Positions 44,857-54,600 of a stretch of DNA of 64,000 nt are shown piece by piece. Below the pieces are notes generated by a model. That model saw only the letters and a list, made by a program, of their open reading frames with translations. It had not been told where the DNA came from and made no database searches. The first letter of the stretch is position 1. Each line of letters begins with the position of its first letter. The stretch is taken from NCBI RefSeq assembly GCF_042665525.1, contig NZ_JBHTCQ010000001.1, positions 372,001 through 436,000 on the forward strand, written 5' to 3'. The position numbers and the translations under genes were made by a program. The stretch comes from Allobogoriella alba. GTDB taxonomy: Bacteria; Actinomycetota; Actinomycetes; Actinomycetales; Actinomycetaceae.

Positions 44857-45480
44857 TCAGGCCTTGATCTCACGGAGGCCCGGGACGCCGACCAAGAGGA
44901 GCACGGCGTCCCATAGACGTGCCCGTTCCTTCTTCGCCGGGAGCGCGTCGAGGACGGGTCCGAAGAAGGCTCGCTGCGTGCCATCAGTGCCCGTGATGGC
45001 CAGGATCGGCGTACCGATCTCGGCGTCGATACGGTCGACGCCGTCGTGATGGGAGGCACGCAGCTCGGCGTCGTAGTCCGTGGACGTGCCCGCCGCGGCA
45101 AGTTCGACCGGCAGAGCCGCGCGACGCAGCGCCTCGCCGATGTCATTGATCCATTGCCGCTCGGTGCCGTCGGGGTCGGTCCACAGCGCGTCATAGAAGG
45201 AGCCGAGCGCGTGGTGGCCGTGCTCGGTCTGGACGGCGACGGCGACGCGGGCGGGAATCCAGAGGTAGCCGTCGGGGTCGTCCTCGGGGTCGTCGTCACG
45301 GTGCTCGTTGAGCACCGACAGGCTCATCACCCTCCACCGCACGTCAAGCGGTATCTCGTCGGCGATCTGGGCGATCCATCGCGCGGTGTGGCGCGTGAGC
45401 GGGCAGGCAGGGTCGAGCCAGAAGTCCACAGACCATGCGATACCGACACCCTCGGGAGCCGCGACCACTGCGCCGCTCAT
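44857..45480 (-). CDS. Rv2466c-like DsbA-fold protein
   Basis: 207-residue thioredoxin-fold protein resembling mycothiol-dependent nitroreductase Rv2466c: VDFWLDPACPLTRHTARWI with Cys26 at the active-site position; the second cysteine of CPWC is replaced by Thr. ILAITGTDGTQRAFFGPVL is the usual cis-Pro/cofactor region. Its ATG overlaps the tetR stop (ATGA). Likely a mycothiol-using reductase of thiol-reactive compounds. Confidence 0.8.
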   Translation of the reverse strand: MSGAVVAAPEGVGIAWSVDFWLDPACPLTRHTARWIAQIADEIPLDVRWRVMSLSVLNEHRDDDPEDDPDGYLWIPARVAVAVQTEHGHHALGSFYDALWTDPDGTERQWINDIGEALRRAALPVELAAAGTSTDYDAELRASHHDGVDRIDAEIGTPILAITGTDGTQRAFFGPVLDALPAKKERARLWDAVLLLVGVPGLREIKA

Positions 45481-46076
45481 GTCGGGTCGATCGTCTTGGC
45501 GGTGATGCCCTGTTCCAAGGTGCGGGTCACGGTGGCGGCGACGTCGAACTTGGCCAGCGCGCCTTGGGCGACCTGCTCGAACGCGGTGTAGGCCACGCCC
45601 CACAGGACCTGTTGCATCCATTCGGCCGTGAGCTGGTCATCGAAGACACCCTCGGCCTGTCCGCGACGGATGAGGTCGATCACTGGGTCGTGGGGCGTCG
45701 GCAGCTCGGGCTCGGCTGTCGGCACGACGTCGCGCATCAGCGACTGGTCCCCGAAGACGAACATGATCGCCTCACTGACCGACGCAAGGGCCGCGACCAC
45801 GCGGCGCATCGCCTCCAGCGGGTGGCCGCTGTCGGGTTGGGCTTCGGCGATCGCGGCGCCGATGACTTCCAGGGCGTGCTCGACGGCAGCATGGACCAGC
45901 CGATCGCGCTCGGGGAAGTAGCGATGCAGCGTCGTGCGACCAACCTCTGCTGCCTCGGCGACGTCGGGCAGGGTCGCGCCCCGCTCCCTCGCCCAGGTGT
46001 GCACCGCAGCAGCGACGATGGCGCGTTCGGTCCGGTTCCTCGCACTCACGCCCCTGACGGTACCAGCAGCACTCAT
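45477..46076 (-). CDS. TetR-family regulator
   Basis: 199-residue regulator with HTH ATLPDVAEAAEVGRTTLHRY and a ligand domain. It is first in a minus-strand series of tetR, Rv2466c-like, FrnE-like and the 47-codon gene, coupled to the second by ATGA. It likely senses an electrophile and controls the reductases. Confidence 0.88.
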   Translation of the reverse strand: MSAAGTVRGVSARNRTERAIVAAAVHTWARERGATLPDVAEAAEVGRTTLHRYFPERDRLVHAAVEHALEVIGAAIAEAQPDSGHPLEAMRRVVAALASVSEAIMFVFGDQSLMRDVVPTAEPELPTPHDPVIDLIRRGQAEGVFDDQLTAEWMQQVLWGVAYTAFEQVAQGALAKFDVAATVTRTLEQGITAKTIDPT

Positions 46077-46143
46077 TTAGGATTTCCTGACGTCGAAAAT
46101 GGATGTTCACCGTTCCGCTCTTGGTCGCTCGTTTTCGAGGGGC

Positions 46144-46175
46144 TTGACCTTCGAGTCCAGTTGAAGGCTTACCGT
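46144..46175 (+). promoter_or_regulatory. MerR-type promoter and operator
   Basis: -35 TTGACC (46144-46149) and a -10 near TTACCG/TACCGT (46169-46175) are 19-20 bp apart, the overlong spacing typical of MerR-controlled promoters. Between them CCTTCGAGTCCAGTTGAAGG (46148-46167) is an inverted repeat with the CCTTC...GAAGG arms of metal-type MerR operators. It lies just before the merR ATG. Confidence 0.8.
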
Positions 46176-46182
46176 CGGGGAC

Positions 46183-46908
46183 ATGAGGATCTCCGAGCTC
46201 TCTGCGCGTACCGGCGTGCCGCCCTCGACGCTGCGTTTCTACGAGTCCGAGGGGCTCCTGCCGGCGGAGCGTGCCGAGAACGGGTATCGCGTCTACGGCG
46301 AGGACGCCGTCGACAGGCTCGCGTTCATCGCCCAGGCAAAGCACCTCGACCTCCCGTTGCCCGCGGTGCGCGAGCTCGTGACGGCCTGGGAGTCCGAGCC
46401 ATGCCACAGCGTGCGCGCGAAGTACCGGCCGATGCTCATCGAGCACGCCGCTCGGGTCGACGAGCGGATCGTCTCGCTCCAAGCGCTGCGCTCGACCCTG
46501 GCGACGGCCGTCCAGAGGCTGGATACCCTGCCCGACCGCGACGAGCCGTGCGACGCCGCGTGCACGTTCCTCGATCGCGCCGAGCCGGCCCTTCCGGTCG
46601 TGTCCGAGCCTCGAACTGCGATCGCGTGCTCGCTCGACGGCGACGACTACGGCGCCCGGGTCGCCGACTGGCACGAATTGCTGGCGGGCGCTCCGCGTGC
46701 CGACGTCGACGGCGGAGTTCGCGTGCGGCTGCCGACCAGCTCGCTGGCGCGTGCCACCGAGCTCGCGCAAGCTGAGCAAAGCTGCTGCGCGTTCTACACG
46801 TTCCGGATCGACCTGCACGGCCCGACCTTCGACCTGACGATCACCGCGCCTCCTGAGGCGCGCACGATGCTCGAGGACTTGCTCCCAGCCCAGGAGGCCG
46901 CCCGATGA
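46183..46908 (+). CDS. MerR regulator with extra C-terminal domain
   Basis: 241-residue regulator. The winged HTH (1-70) starts MRISELSARTGVPPSTLRFY; a dimer helix follows with Cys74, Cys123 and Cys127 as likely thiolate ligands. A second domain (about 145-240) ends with a CC pair in EQSCCAFYTFRID; such domains are found in metal-resistance proteins of actinobacteria. The own promoter is of the MerR type. The downstream membrane gene overlaps by ATGA. A heavy-metal or metalloid inducer is inference. Confidence 0.88.
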   Translation: MRISELSARTGVPPSTLRFYESEGLLPAERAENGYRVYGEDAVDRLAFIAQAKHLDLPLPAVRELVTAWESEPCHSVRAKYRPMLIEHAARVDERIVSLQALRSTLATAVQRLDTLPDRDEPCDAACTFLDRAEPALPVVSEPRTAIACSLDGDDYGARVADWHELLAGAPRADVDGGVRVRLPTSSLARATELAQAEQSCCAFYTFRIDLHGPTFDLTITAPPEARTMLEDLLPAQEAAR

Positions 46909-47240
46909 ACCTTGCCCGCTCGATCCTGCTGTTCGGCGCCGCCGCCCTCTTCGAGATCGGCGGCGCGTGGCTGATCTGGCAAGGCATCCGCGAGCACAAG
47001 GGCTGGGTCTGGATCGGTGCCGGCGTCATCGCTCTCGGCCTGTACGGCCTGTTCGCCACGCTCCAGCCGGACGCGAACTTCGGGCGGGTCCTCGCGGCGT
47101 ACGGCGGCGTCTTCGTCGCCGGCTCCCTCGCCTGGGGCATGGTCGTAGACGGCTTCGAGCCCGACCGATGGGACGTGACCGGCGCCCTCATCTGCCTCGC
47201 GGGGGTCGCCGTCATCATGTACACCCCGCGACCTACCTGA
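46905..47240 (+). CDS. YnfA-family small membrane protein
   Basis: 111-residue protein of four hydrophobic helices, family UPF0060/YnfA, related to small multidrug transporters. FEIGGAWLIWQG in TM1, RVLAAYGGVFVAGSLAWG in TM3, and the conserved DRWDVTGALICLAGVAVIMY at the end. Its ATG overlaps the merR stop (ATGA), so it is the direct target of that regulator. Confidence 0.92.
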   Translation: MNLARSILLFGAAALFEIGGAWLIWQGIREHKGWVWIGAGVIALGLYGLFATLQPDANFGRVLAAYGGVFVAGSLAWGMVVDGFEPDRWDVTGALICLAGVAVIMYTPRPT

Positions 47241-47267
47241 TCCGTTCTCCGTCTGCTTCGCCGGCCG

Positions 47268-48338
47268 TCAGCCGGCTGGCTTTGCGAGTGCTTCGCGGTA
47301 CTGGGCGGTCAGGCGGGCGGGCCAGTCGGTGTGGGTGACGATGGCGTCGTCGGCGTGGGTCAGTTGGTCGATGCCTCCGACCTGGACGAGGCTCCGGAGC
47401 TGCGGATCGGTGATGGTCGCGCGCAGGGCGTCGATGTAGTCGGCTGCGTTGATGACGTCGTAGGGACGCACCGCGTCATTGATGCCGACGTCGAACGGGC
47501 CACGGCGCGGCGTGACGGCCGGGCCGAGGCCGATGTCGTTGTGGCGGTGTCCGAGCCAGGTCAAGACCTCGCCGATGGCGCGTGTCGCGACCGCTCCGTC
47601 GGAGGCGAGTGCCGTGGTCAGGGACGGAGTGAGAGGTCCCGCCGCGTCGAGTTGGTTGAAGGCTGCTCCGAACCACTTGTCGTAGGGCCAGTAGCGGCGC
47701 TCCTGGAGGAACGCGAGTTCCATCGCGAGCCGGCACAGCCGTGCGGTCAGGAGGCGCTCGCCGAGCGTGTCCTCCGTCTCGATGCAGCGAGCGCGGAGGG
47801 GCTCGGTGTTGCCGATCAGGTGCCAGGAGCTGAGCATCATCCAGGCCCAGACCTCGGCGGGGTACCACCGCACCGACTTCCGGACTCGGCTGAGCTCGCC
47901 GGTGTCGTCACGGAACACCCGTCCGGCCGTGACGTTCAGGAGGCGCTGCTGCGGCAGGCCGAGCCAATCCGCATGGTCCATCCCGACCCGTGGGTCGAGA
48001 CCCAGCGTGGCAACGATCCAGTCGTCGAACGTGGTGACCTCGACATGATGAGCTTCGGTGCCGGACGCGAGCGCGAACCACCTGGTGGCGAAACCGTGGA
48101 AGAGCGACGGGAGGCCGTCGTCGACCCTTGCCCGCACGGCGTCGACGTGCTGTTCGGAGACGAATATCTGTGCCCGCGGACCCCACTCGTGGTCCATGGA
48201 GCGGGCGGTGTCGAAGCCGAGCACCTCGGAACCCTCACCGAGGAGGCACGCAGCGTGCGGCACGTCGACCAGCGGTGCAACGGCCTTCGCGTAGAAGGCT
48301 TCAGCCAGGTCAAGCCCGGGCACGAATCGGCGGACCAT
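47268..48338 (-). CDS. DUF4037-domain protein
   Basis: 356-residue protein with a DUF4037 nucleotidyltransferase-like region: FYAKAVAPLVDVPHAACLLGEGSEVLGFDTARSMD at the start recalls the GSGSEVLG...D strand of antibiotic-type nucleotidyltransferases. ATG at 48338 follows CCGGAG. No second catalytic triad member can be assigned with certainty. Convergent with ynfA. Function unknown. Confidence 0.75.
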   Translation of the reverse strand: MVRRFVPGLDLAEAFYAKAVAPLVDVPHAACLLGEGSEVLGFDTARSMDHEWGPRAQIFVSEQHVDAVRARVDDGLPSLFHGFATRWFALASGTEAHHVEVTTFDDWIVATLGLDPRVGMDHADWLGLPQQRLLNVTAGRVFRDDTGELSRVRKSVRWYPAEVWAWMMLSSWHLIGNTEPLRARCIETEDTLGERLLTARLCRLAMELAFLQERRYWPYDKWFGAAFNQLDAAGPLTPSLTTALASDGAVATRAIGEVLTWLGHRHNDIGLGPAVTPRRGPFDVGINDAVRPYDVINAADYIDALRATITDPQLRSLVQVGGIDQLTHADDAIVTHTDWPARLTAQYREALAKPAG

Positions 48339-48661
48339 GCTCCGGGACGCTACACAGCGAGCGGGCAAGCCACGCGATACGCCAGCACACTCGTCGGCGT
48401 CAGTCGTGCACGAGGGCGATCGTGTCATTCGCCCCGAGGTCCGGCATCGTGCCGTTTCGGGCAAACTCGCGTTCCGAGTCGCGCCCCGTCGCCGTGGAAT
48501 TGAACGGACGGCTCCTGCGGCGACGGATGAGCATCGCTACGGGCCGCTGACCTGCGGTTGTACCGGGTCTTCGCGCTCCCGAACTTTGAGTCCCGGTTCA
48601 CTCTTCGTAGACCAAGCCGTAGCGGGTGGACAGCATGAGGGGGCACTGATATGCATGAGTT
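48339..48661. other. Intergenic region before marR
   Basis: About 320 bp between divergent DUF4037 and marR genes. Contains a palindrome at its right end (48651-48667). No RNA gene or ORF supported; short C-terminal-like stretches on the minus strand could not be assigned. Confidence 0.45.
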
Positions 48662-48667
48662 ATGCAT
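48651..48667. promoter_or_regulatory. Repeated ATGCAT, putative MarR operator
   Basis: ATGCAT, five bases, ATGCAT. Each hexamer is itself a palindrome and the second overlaps the marR start codon, so binding would block both transcription and initiation. Typical of MarR autorepression. Confidence 0.5.
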
Positions 48668-49282
48668 GTCGATCGGGCGCGAGTTGGGAACCTGTTGGGC
48701 GCCGTCTCTCTGGCGGTCTCGGACTTGACGCTTACGGGAGCCGCGCGCACAGCAGGCGTCAGTTCGACTGCGGCGTCCGCACTGGTCACGTTGTCGGTGC
48801 GACCGGGATTGAGTGTCACCGACCTCGGACGGCGTGTGGGACTGAGCCAGCCGGCGGCGGCGCGCATGGTCGAAGGTCTTGAGTCGGCCGGTCTGGCGGA
48901 GCGTCGTCGGGGGCGACGACGTGGCGTCGCTGTTCATCTGACGAGTGCGGGTCTCGAGGTCGCCGGCCGAGTGCTCGGCACTCGAGAGGAGTCCCTTGGG
49001 GAGCTTGTCGACGCCCTGGATCCCTCTCAACAGGGTCAACTCTCCGAACTGTTGACGGTCCTGCTGGGTGGGCTGTACGGCCGGATCGGCAACGCGCAGT
49101 ACATATGCCGGCTCTGTGACCGCGACTCGTGTCAGAGCGATGCTACGTGCCCGATCGGCGATGCTGAGGAGGCCGATGGAGGTGACACGTCCACCGCCAA
49201 CCGTGGCAGGCTGATAGCAGGACTGGTCCGTGAGTCCGGCGTACGTCGCGATCGTCAGCCTCCTTCCCATAGCCACGAGTGA
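48662..49282 (+). CDS. MarR-family regulator with Cys cluster
   Basis: 206-residue regulator. wHTH about 45-100 (LSVTDLGRRVGLSQPAAARMVEG, wing RRRGRRRGVAVHLT). After the dimer helix comes C149-X2-C152-X4-C157-X5-C163, a cysteine cluster that could bind zinc or an Fe-S cluster or sense oxidants. A disordered tail follows. The next MFS gene starts in a GTGA overlap, so it is the probable target. Confidence 0.87.
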   Translation: MHVDRARVGNLLGAVSLAVSDLTLTGAARTAGVSSTAASALVTLSVRPGLSVTDLGRRVGLSQPAAARMVEGLESAGLAERRRGRRRGVAVHLTSAGLEVAGRVLGTREESLGELVDALDPSQQGQLSELLTVLLGGLYGRIGNAQYICRLCDRDSCQSDATCPIGDAEEADGGDTSTANRGRLIAGLVRESGVRRDRQPPSHSHE

Positions 49283-50502
49283 TGGCACCCCCGGGCGGTG
49301 CGACCCGAGCGGCTGATCGGCGCGAACGCTTGGCGATGCTCGCGATTGCGACCGGGCTTGCTCTGATCCCGGCCGTAGCTTCCGGCTTCTCGAGGTTTGC
49401 GTACGCCCTCGTACTTCCAGCGATGCGGTCGGCCCTGGGCTGGTCCTATACGACCGCGGGAGCCGTCAACACGGCCAGCGCCATCGGGTTCCTTCTCGGC
49501 TCGCTGGGCGCCGCCGCAGTGACCATCCGCTGGGGCGAGCGCCGCGTACTCGTGACCAGCTTGGTCTTGACCGCGGCCATCGTCCTCGCCTCTGGGGTCA
49601 CTGGTGCTATCGCTGTCGTGGTCCTTATGCGCTTGCTGGCAGGTGTCACGGCGGCCGTTGCCTTTGTCGTCGGGAGTGTCTTGGCTGCGCGGTTGGCGCG
49701 AGCCGCGCCACCACGTACGGGCGCAGTGGTGCTGGGCATCTACTTCGGCGGCGGCGGCGGGTTAGGAGTGGTCATTCCGGGGCTCGTCGTGCCTGCGGCT
49801 ATCCAAGGGACGAACTGGCAGACAGCGTGGCTCGCGCTCGGACTCATGTCGGTCGTGGGTGCGGCCGTTGCCGTTTGGTCTGCCCGCCTAGTCCCTGGGC
49901 CCGTCAGCGACGCACCGGACTCGCGCGCTGGGCTCCTCCGCTGGCCGATACGCACGCTGTGGCCATTGCTGTGGGGCTACGGGTTGTTCGGCGCCGGCTA
50001 CATCCCCTACATGACCTTCATTGTCGCCCACCTCGAAGAGGAAGGGGCGAACGATCTCCAGGTGTCCGCCTTCTGGGCAGTGCTCGGCCTCGCCGCGGTC
50101 GCTGGCTCCTGGCTATGGAGCCCCGTCCTCGGCCGGAACGAAGGCGGACAAGCCCCGGTATGGACCTTGGTCGCCGTCTTGGTCGGATCGGTGTTGCCGC
50201 TGATATCTGGTTCACTTCTCCTTTCGTTCGTCTCGGCGACCATCTTCGGCGGGTCATTCCTCGCAACGCCCTCCGCAGTCACCAACTACGCTCGCAATGC
50301 CCTGCCACAACATTGGTGGAGCAGCACGATGGCCGCGCTCACCGCCACCTTCGCGCTCGGGCAGTGCCTCGGACCCTTGCTCGCCGGCGCATTCTCAAAT
50401 GGGCGCAACGGCGTTGGCACCGGCCTGCTCATTGGCGCCGGGCTGCTCGTAGCCAGCATCGCCCTCACCCTGCGTCAGCCGCGACGGGGCGATGCCTCAT
50501 GA
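49279..50502 (+). CDS. MFS transporter, YbfB/YjiJ type
   Basis: 407-residue transporter with about 12 hydrophobic segments. GFSRFAYALVLPAMRSALGWSY is the conserved TM1 sequence of the YbfB/YjiJ group. Start at the GTG that overlaps the marR stop; an ATG follows at once. Probable efflux pump under MarR control; substrate unknown. Confidence 0.87.
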   Translation: MMAPPGGATRAADRRERLAMLAIATGLALIPAVASGFSRFAYALVLPAMRSALGWSYTTAGAVNTASAIGFLLGSLGAAAVTIRWGERRVLVTSLVLTAAIVLASGVTGAIAVVVLMRLLAGVTAAVAFVVGSVLAARLARAAPPRTGAVVLGIYFGGGGGLGVVIPGLVVPAAIQGTNWQTAWLALGLMSVVGAAVAVWSARLVPGPVSDAPDSRAGLLRWPIRTLWPLLWGYGLFGAGYIPYMTFIVAHLEEEGANDLQVSAFWAVLGLAAVAGSWLWSPVLGRNEGGQAPVWTLVAVLVGSVLPLISGSLLLSFVSATIFGGSFLATPSAVTNYARNALPQHWWSSTMAALTATFALGQCLGPLLAGAFSNGRNGVGTGLLIGAGLLVASIALTLRQPRRGDAS

Positions 50503-50964
50503 GCAGCGCGCGGACGAGCTGCAATGCACCTGACTTGGGTCACGTGTCCTTGTTCGGCGTGACCGTGTCGCGTTGACCTGCGAGCCAACTTGAAGCGCGG
50601 AGTACCCCTCGAGGCATCCATCATGTGGACACCTACATAAAGTACAAGGGCTCAGTTCTGAAAGTTCGCTGCAAATCGACAACACCTGTCGACTTGCAAC
50701 GGAGATTGCACGGACACGCCGGTCTACTTTGCGCGATCTCGGGCGCGGCGGCCGGTTTGTGCAATCTGCGTCCACAGGGCCGGCACGGCCGGCCACTCGG
50801 TCGCATGGTGCGGTATCTCGGAGACGCTCAGTCGATTCGGTCACCTTCCACGGCCGGGTGAATGCGGTAGTGACACGCTGGTCTCGCGTACGGCGTTCGG
50901 CAACCCGGCAGCTGGATGCGAGAACCAGACGATCGCATCGAGGATTCGCACTAGCGGTCGATCG
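50503..50964. other. Non-coding, lower-GC stretch
   Basis: About 460 bp with no supported gene and less GC than flanks around 50620-50700. It contains the imperfect palindrome at 50670-50698. It may be the remains of deleted genes. Confidence 0.5.
50670..50698. promoter_or_regulatory. Imperfect 12-bp palindrome
   Basis: TGCAAATCGACA, five bases, TGTCGACTTGCA, with arms matching at 11 of 12 positions: operator-like. The left arm and preceding bases recur at 51651-51669. Confidence 0.45.
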
Positions 50965-51323
50965 ATCCCTTCACGGCGCTGGAGGAAGCGATTCATGCCG
51001 CCGACCTCGGCGCGTATTTGTCGGACGCCACGGCGTACGTTGACGCGCTCATCGCGCACTCGACGGACCAGCCCGAAGTCGAGGTGTTCCAGTTCGAAAT
51101 GATCGTCGAGGCCACGCGTCGGCACGAACTGCGTGAGCCGATCCGCGCGCTCTACCGGCGATACACCGTTGCGCTCGGCACGGATTCCAATCGCGATCCG
51201 GCACTCTCTCGAGCGCTGTTCGCGTCCCTCGATGGCCTCATGCTGCAGTTCTTCAGCCATGCGATCACGGCGGACGAGCTCCGCGACGCAGTGCGGGCCC
51301 TCGCCGCCGCTGTCCGGAGCTGA
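50965..51323 (+). pseudogene. TetR-family regulator, C-terminal remnant
   Basis: About 119 codons in one frame reading PFTALEEAIHAADLGAYLSD to AVRALAAAVRS before TGA. It has the helical pattern of a TetR ligand-binding domain (ALYRRYTVAL, LFASLDGLMLQFF) but an in-frame TAG lies just upstream and no HTH is present. A TTG at 51018 could in principle start it, but a truncated gene is more likely. Confidence 0.65.
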
Positions 51324-51676
51324 GCCCCGCAGACGACGCGGCGCCGCCAGCGGTCGCGACGCATAACAGCGCGTGGTCGCGGCAGCATCCCTGGACACGG
51401 TCGGTCAGCGCGCCCCTCCGCGAGCGGGACGGGGTGCCGGGACTGGTCGGCATCCAGCGTGTGCGCCACTGCCGAGACCCCGTCGAGCTCGGTCGGCAGC
51501 GCGGCGAGCAGGCTGGAAGGCGGTGAACTCCTGCCTGCCGCCGGCAGTGGCCGCTCACATCACCGAAGGCAACGCGCTGCTGTGGGCAACTGCCGCCATC
51601 GACCGGGCGAGGAGTAGGTCATGTCACATGCCGGGTTCGTCTGTGACATCTTCGCTGCAAATCAACAACCGGGCCG
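51324..51676. other. Intergenic region after dnaB
   Basis: About 350 bp with no supported gene. It holds the inverted repeat at 51621-51649 and a near copy (18 of 19 bases) of 50665-50683 at 51651-51669, immediately after the dnaB stop. Confidence 0.5.
51621..51649 (-). terminator. Inverted repeat after dnaB
   Basis: ATGTCACA, 13 bases, TGTGACAT, starting 28 bp after the dnaB stop. A possible terminator, although the stem is short and AT-richer than usual; a regulator site is the alternative. Confidence 0.35.
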
Positions 51677-54600
51677 TCAGCGCGCCATATCGACGAACCG
51701 CGAGTAGTGACCCTGGAATGCCACGACGATCGTGTCGGTCGGGCCGTTGCGGTGCTTGGCGACGATGATGTCCGCCTCACCGGCGCGCGGGGACTCACGC
51801 TCGTAGGCATCCTCGCGGTGCAGCAGCATGACGACGTCAGCGTCCTGCTCCAAGCTGTTGTGGACCGCGACGCCGTTGGCGATGAAGTTGTGGCTGCCAG
51901 CGACCGTGGCGTCGAAGACCTTCTCTTCGCCGTCGGGCTCGATCGCAACGACGCGGTCCCAGAGGAGGTCGTTGACCGCCATCATCTCGAGATCGTCATC
52001 CTTCAGTGCAGTGGCTATCCGTGCCAGGCGTGCCCGTGAAGGCTCAGTCTTGAAGAGAGTGTTCCCGCAGTACCGGGTGCCGATCGATGCCTGGAACGCG
52101 CGGTGCGTGATCTTCTGCTCCTCGAGGATGCGCCGCACATCTGTCCAGACGGCCAGCGGCACCGTGTCGACGTTGGTGTTCGCCTTGATGTCCTTGATTC
52201 GCGCCAGGAGGAGGTCAGCCTTCTTTCCGCGGGCACCGTGCACGCCGATCCGCTCGAGGAAGATGCGCTGTTCCTCCAGGCCCGAGACGTCCACCGAGTA
52301 TCCGGGTCGGTAGCCGGTCTTCGTCGAACTCCGGATACGGGCGTCGATCCCGAACCGGAGCAAGAGGTTCGCCACGCCGTCGGCGAAGCGTCGGGACGTC
52401 GTCGCGTAGTACACGCGGCCGGCACGACCATTCGGGTGAAGAACGATCGAACCGTCCGTCGACCAAAGGTGCCGCAAGAAGAGCGCGATCTGCCGCTTCG
52501 GGAGGGCGAAGACCTCGTCGGGTACGAACTTCTCGTGGCTGCGTGCACCGAAGAGTCCCATGCCGTCGAGCCACAGAGCGATCGGGTTTCGCTTGCCGTG
52601 AGTCAGCCGATAGGGAGCAGGCAGCCGGAGCGTCGTGCACCGTGCCGCGGCATACTCGTCCCTGACAGGCGTAATTCCGAAAGCCTCAGCCGCATCGGTC
52701 ACGGCGGCGAGGTTGTCTTCGTCGATCGACGCGTATCGGATGGGCTGCCGCTTGACGAACGACCCATCTCCCAGCAGGTGCGCGAGCATGATGACCTTCC
52801 GGTCGTCCCACTGCGCCTCCTCGGATGGCGCCGGAACGTGCCGCGGGACTCCGATCCGAGAACCCGGCTCGAGCTCGTCCAGCGGCGTCCAGCCGTCATA
52901 GGTCAGGAACGGGTGGTTCCCGGTCGCGCGGATCTCCCGGCCCGAGGCGAGCCTCATCCGGAAGACCGGCTTCACTCCAGTGGAGAACACCGACGTGATG
53001 TGACGGCGCACGTACTTCAGGCGCTCGTCGAGTGCCCAGACCGGCACGTCGTTCTCGCCGGACAGGAAGAGCTCGCCCATCGTGACCTCGGCGCCGGTGT
53101 CGGCACGCATGACCCTGGTCTCCGCGGTCAGGCAGCCCGACTCGCGAAGGTCACTCATCATGGGCCGCTTGTCGGTGCGTGTCTCCGGACCGCGGTTGAG
53201 CTGAGCGACGGCGATGACCGGGACCTCGATCTCCTTCGCGAGGAGCTTCAGCGCACGAGAGAACTCCGAGACCTCCTGCTGCCGCGACTCGACCTTCTTG
53301 CCCGAGCTCATCAGCTGCAGGTAGTCGACCACCACGAGCTTCAGGTCGTGCCGCTGCTTGAGGCGCCGGCACTTCGCCCGGATCTCCATCAGCGACATGT
53401 TCGGGCTGTCATCGATGAACAGCGGGGCGTCTGAGACCTTGGACATGGCCGTGGCCATGCGGGTCCAGTCCTCCTCGCGCATGGTGCCCTTGCGCATGTT
53501 CTGCAGCGGCACCTGCGCCTCGGCGGACAGCAACCGCATGGTGATCTCGGTGCGGCCCATCTCCAGGGAGAAGATCACCGACGCGAGCCCGTGCTTGATC
53601 GACGCCGAGCGGCAGATGTCCAGGGCGATGGTCGAGTTATGGGTCGGCACCATCGACCGGGTCGCCAGATAGAGGTGGCTCGGGTGGTCGACCTGGACAC
53701 AGCGAACCGGGACGCTCGCGACCTTTTTGACGCTGGTGATGGCGCGAGTTGCTCGCCACGCCGCAACGCTCGTCCGCAGCTTCTTGTGGAGAAGCTGCTT
53801 CCGCTGAAGCGTGAAGACGTCCTCGTCGGCATCGAAGGTGAGTCGGACCGGTACCGGTGACTCCCGTTCCGCCGGTACGTGCTGCGAGGACCAGACGGAC
53901 GCGTAGCCCAGCCCGTGCACGAGCTCGGCCACATCGGTTCCGAGCCGCGCCGGCAGCGTGATCTCGACCTCGCCGTCCTCACGGACGTCTCCCTGGACGT
54001 CGAGGAATCCAGCAAGCAGCTCTCGCCGCTGAGACACACCCGCGCGCAGGTACTCGTTCGCAATGCCGTGCCGGTCGAGGCCGGCCTCGCGCACCCGAGT
54101 ACCGAGCGTCGACAGCGGTCCGCTGGCGGCTTCCACGCGCATCTCGACCTCGGGCTCCACGGCGCTCGCCGGTCGGCCGTCGCGAGCGAGCCAGACTCCC
54201 AGCGCGTACGGTGCGACCGGGAGGTCGGCGTCGGGCAGGTCCAGCGGCATGGTGTTGCGGACGCGGTGCCGGCCGTCGGCGCCGCCGGTCGAGGACGTCG
54301 CGATTGTCTCGGTCGTCCGTACCCCAGGAGTCTCGCCGTCGCCGAGCTCCGTCAGCCACTGGTGCTCCGCGTCCGCCACGACGGTGGTGCCGTCGTCGAA
54401 CGTCAGCTCGTAGCACGGCCGCTCGGTCATCACCTCGGTCGCCGCCACGACCTTCGTGGGCGTCCCGTCCGCGGAGATGAGCTCGTCGCCGACCTGGACC
54501 TCACCCATGGTGGTCCACCCGGAGGGGGTCGGCAGCGGGGTGTCGAGGGCGAGCGCCTTCCCCATGGCCGGCCTGGCCGCGACGATGATCATCTGCCCCG

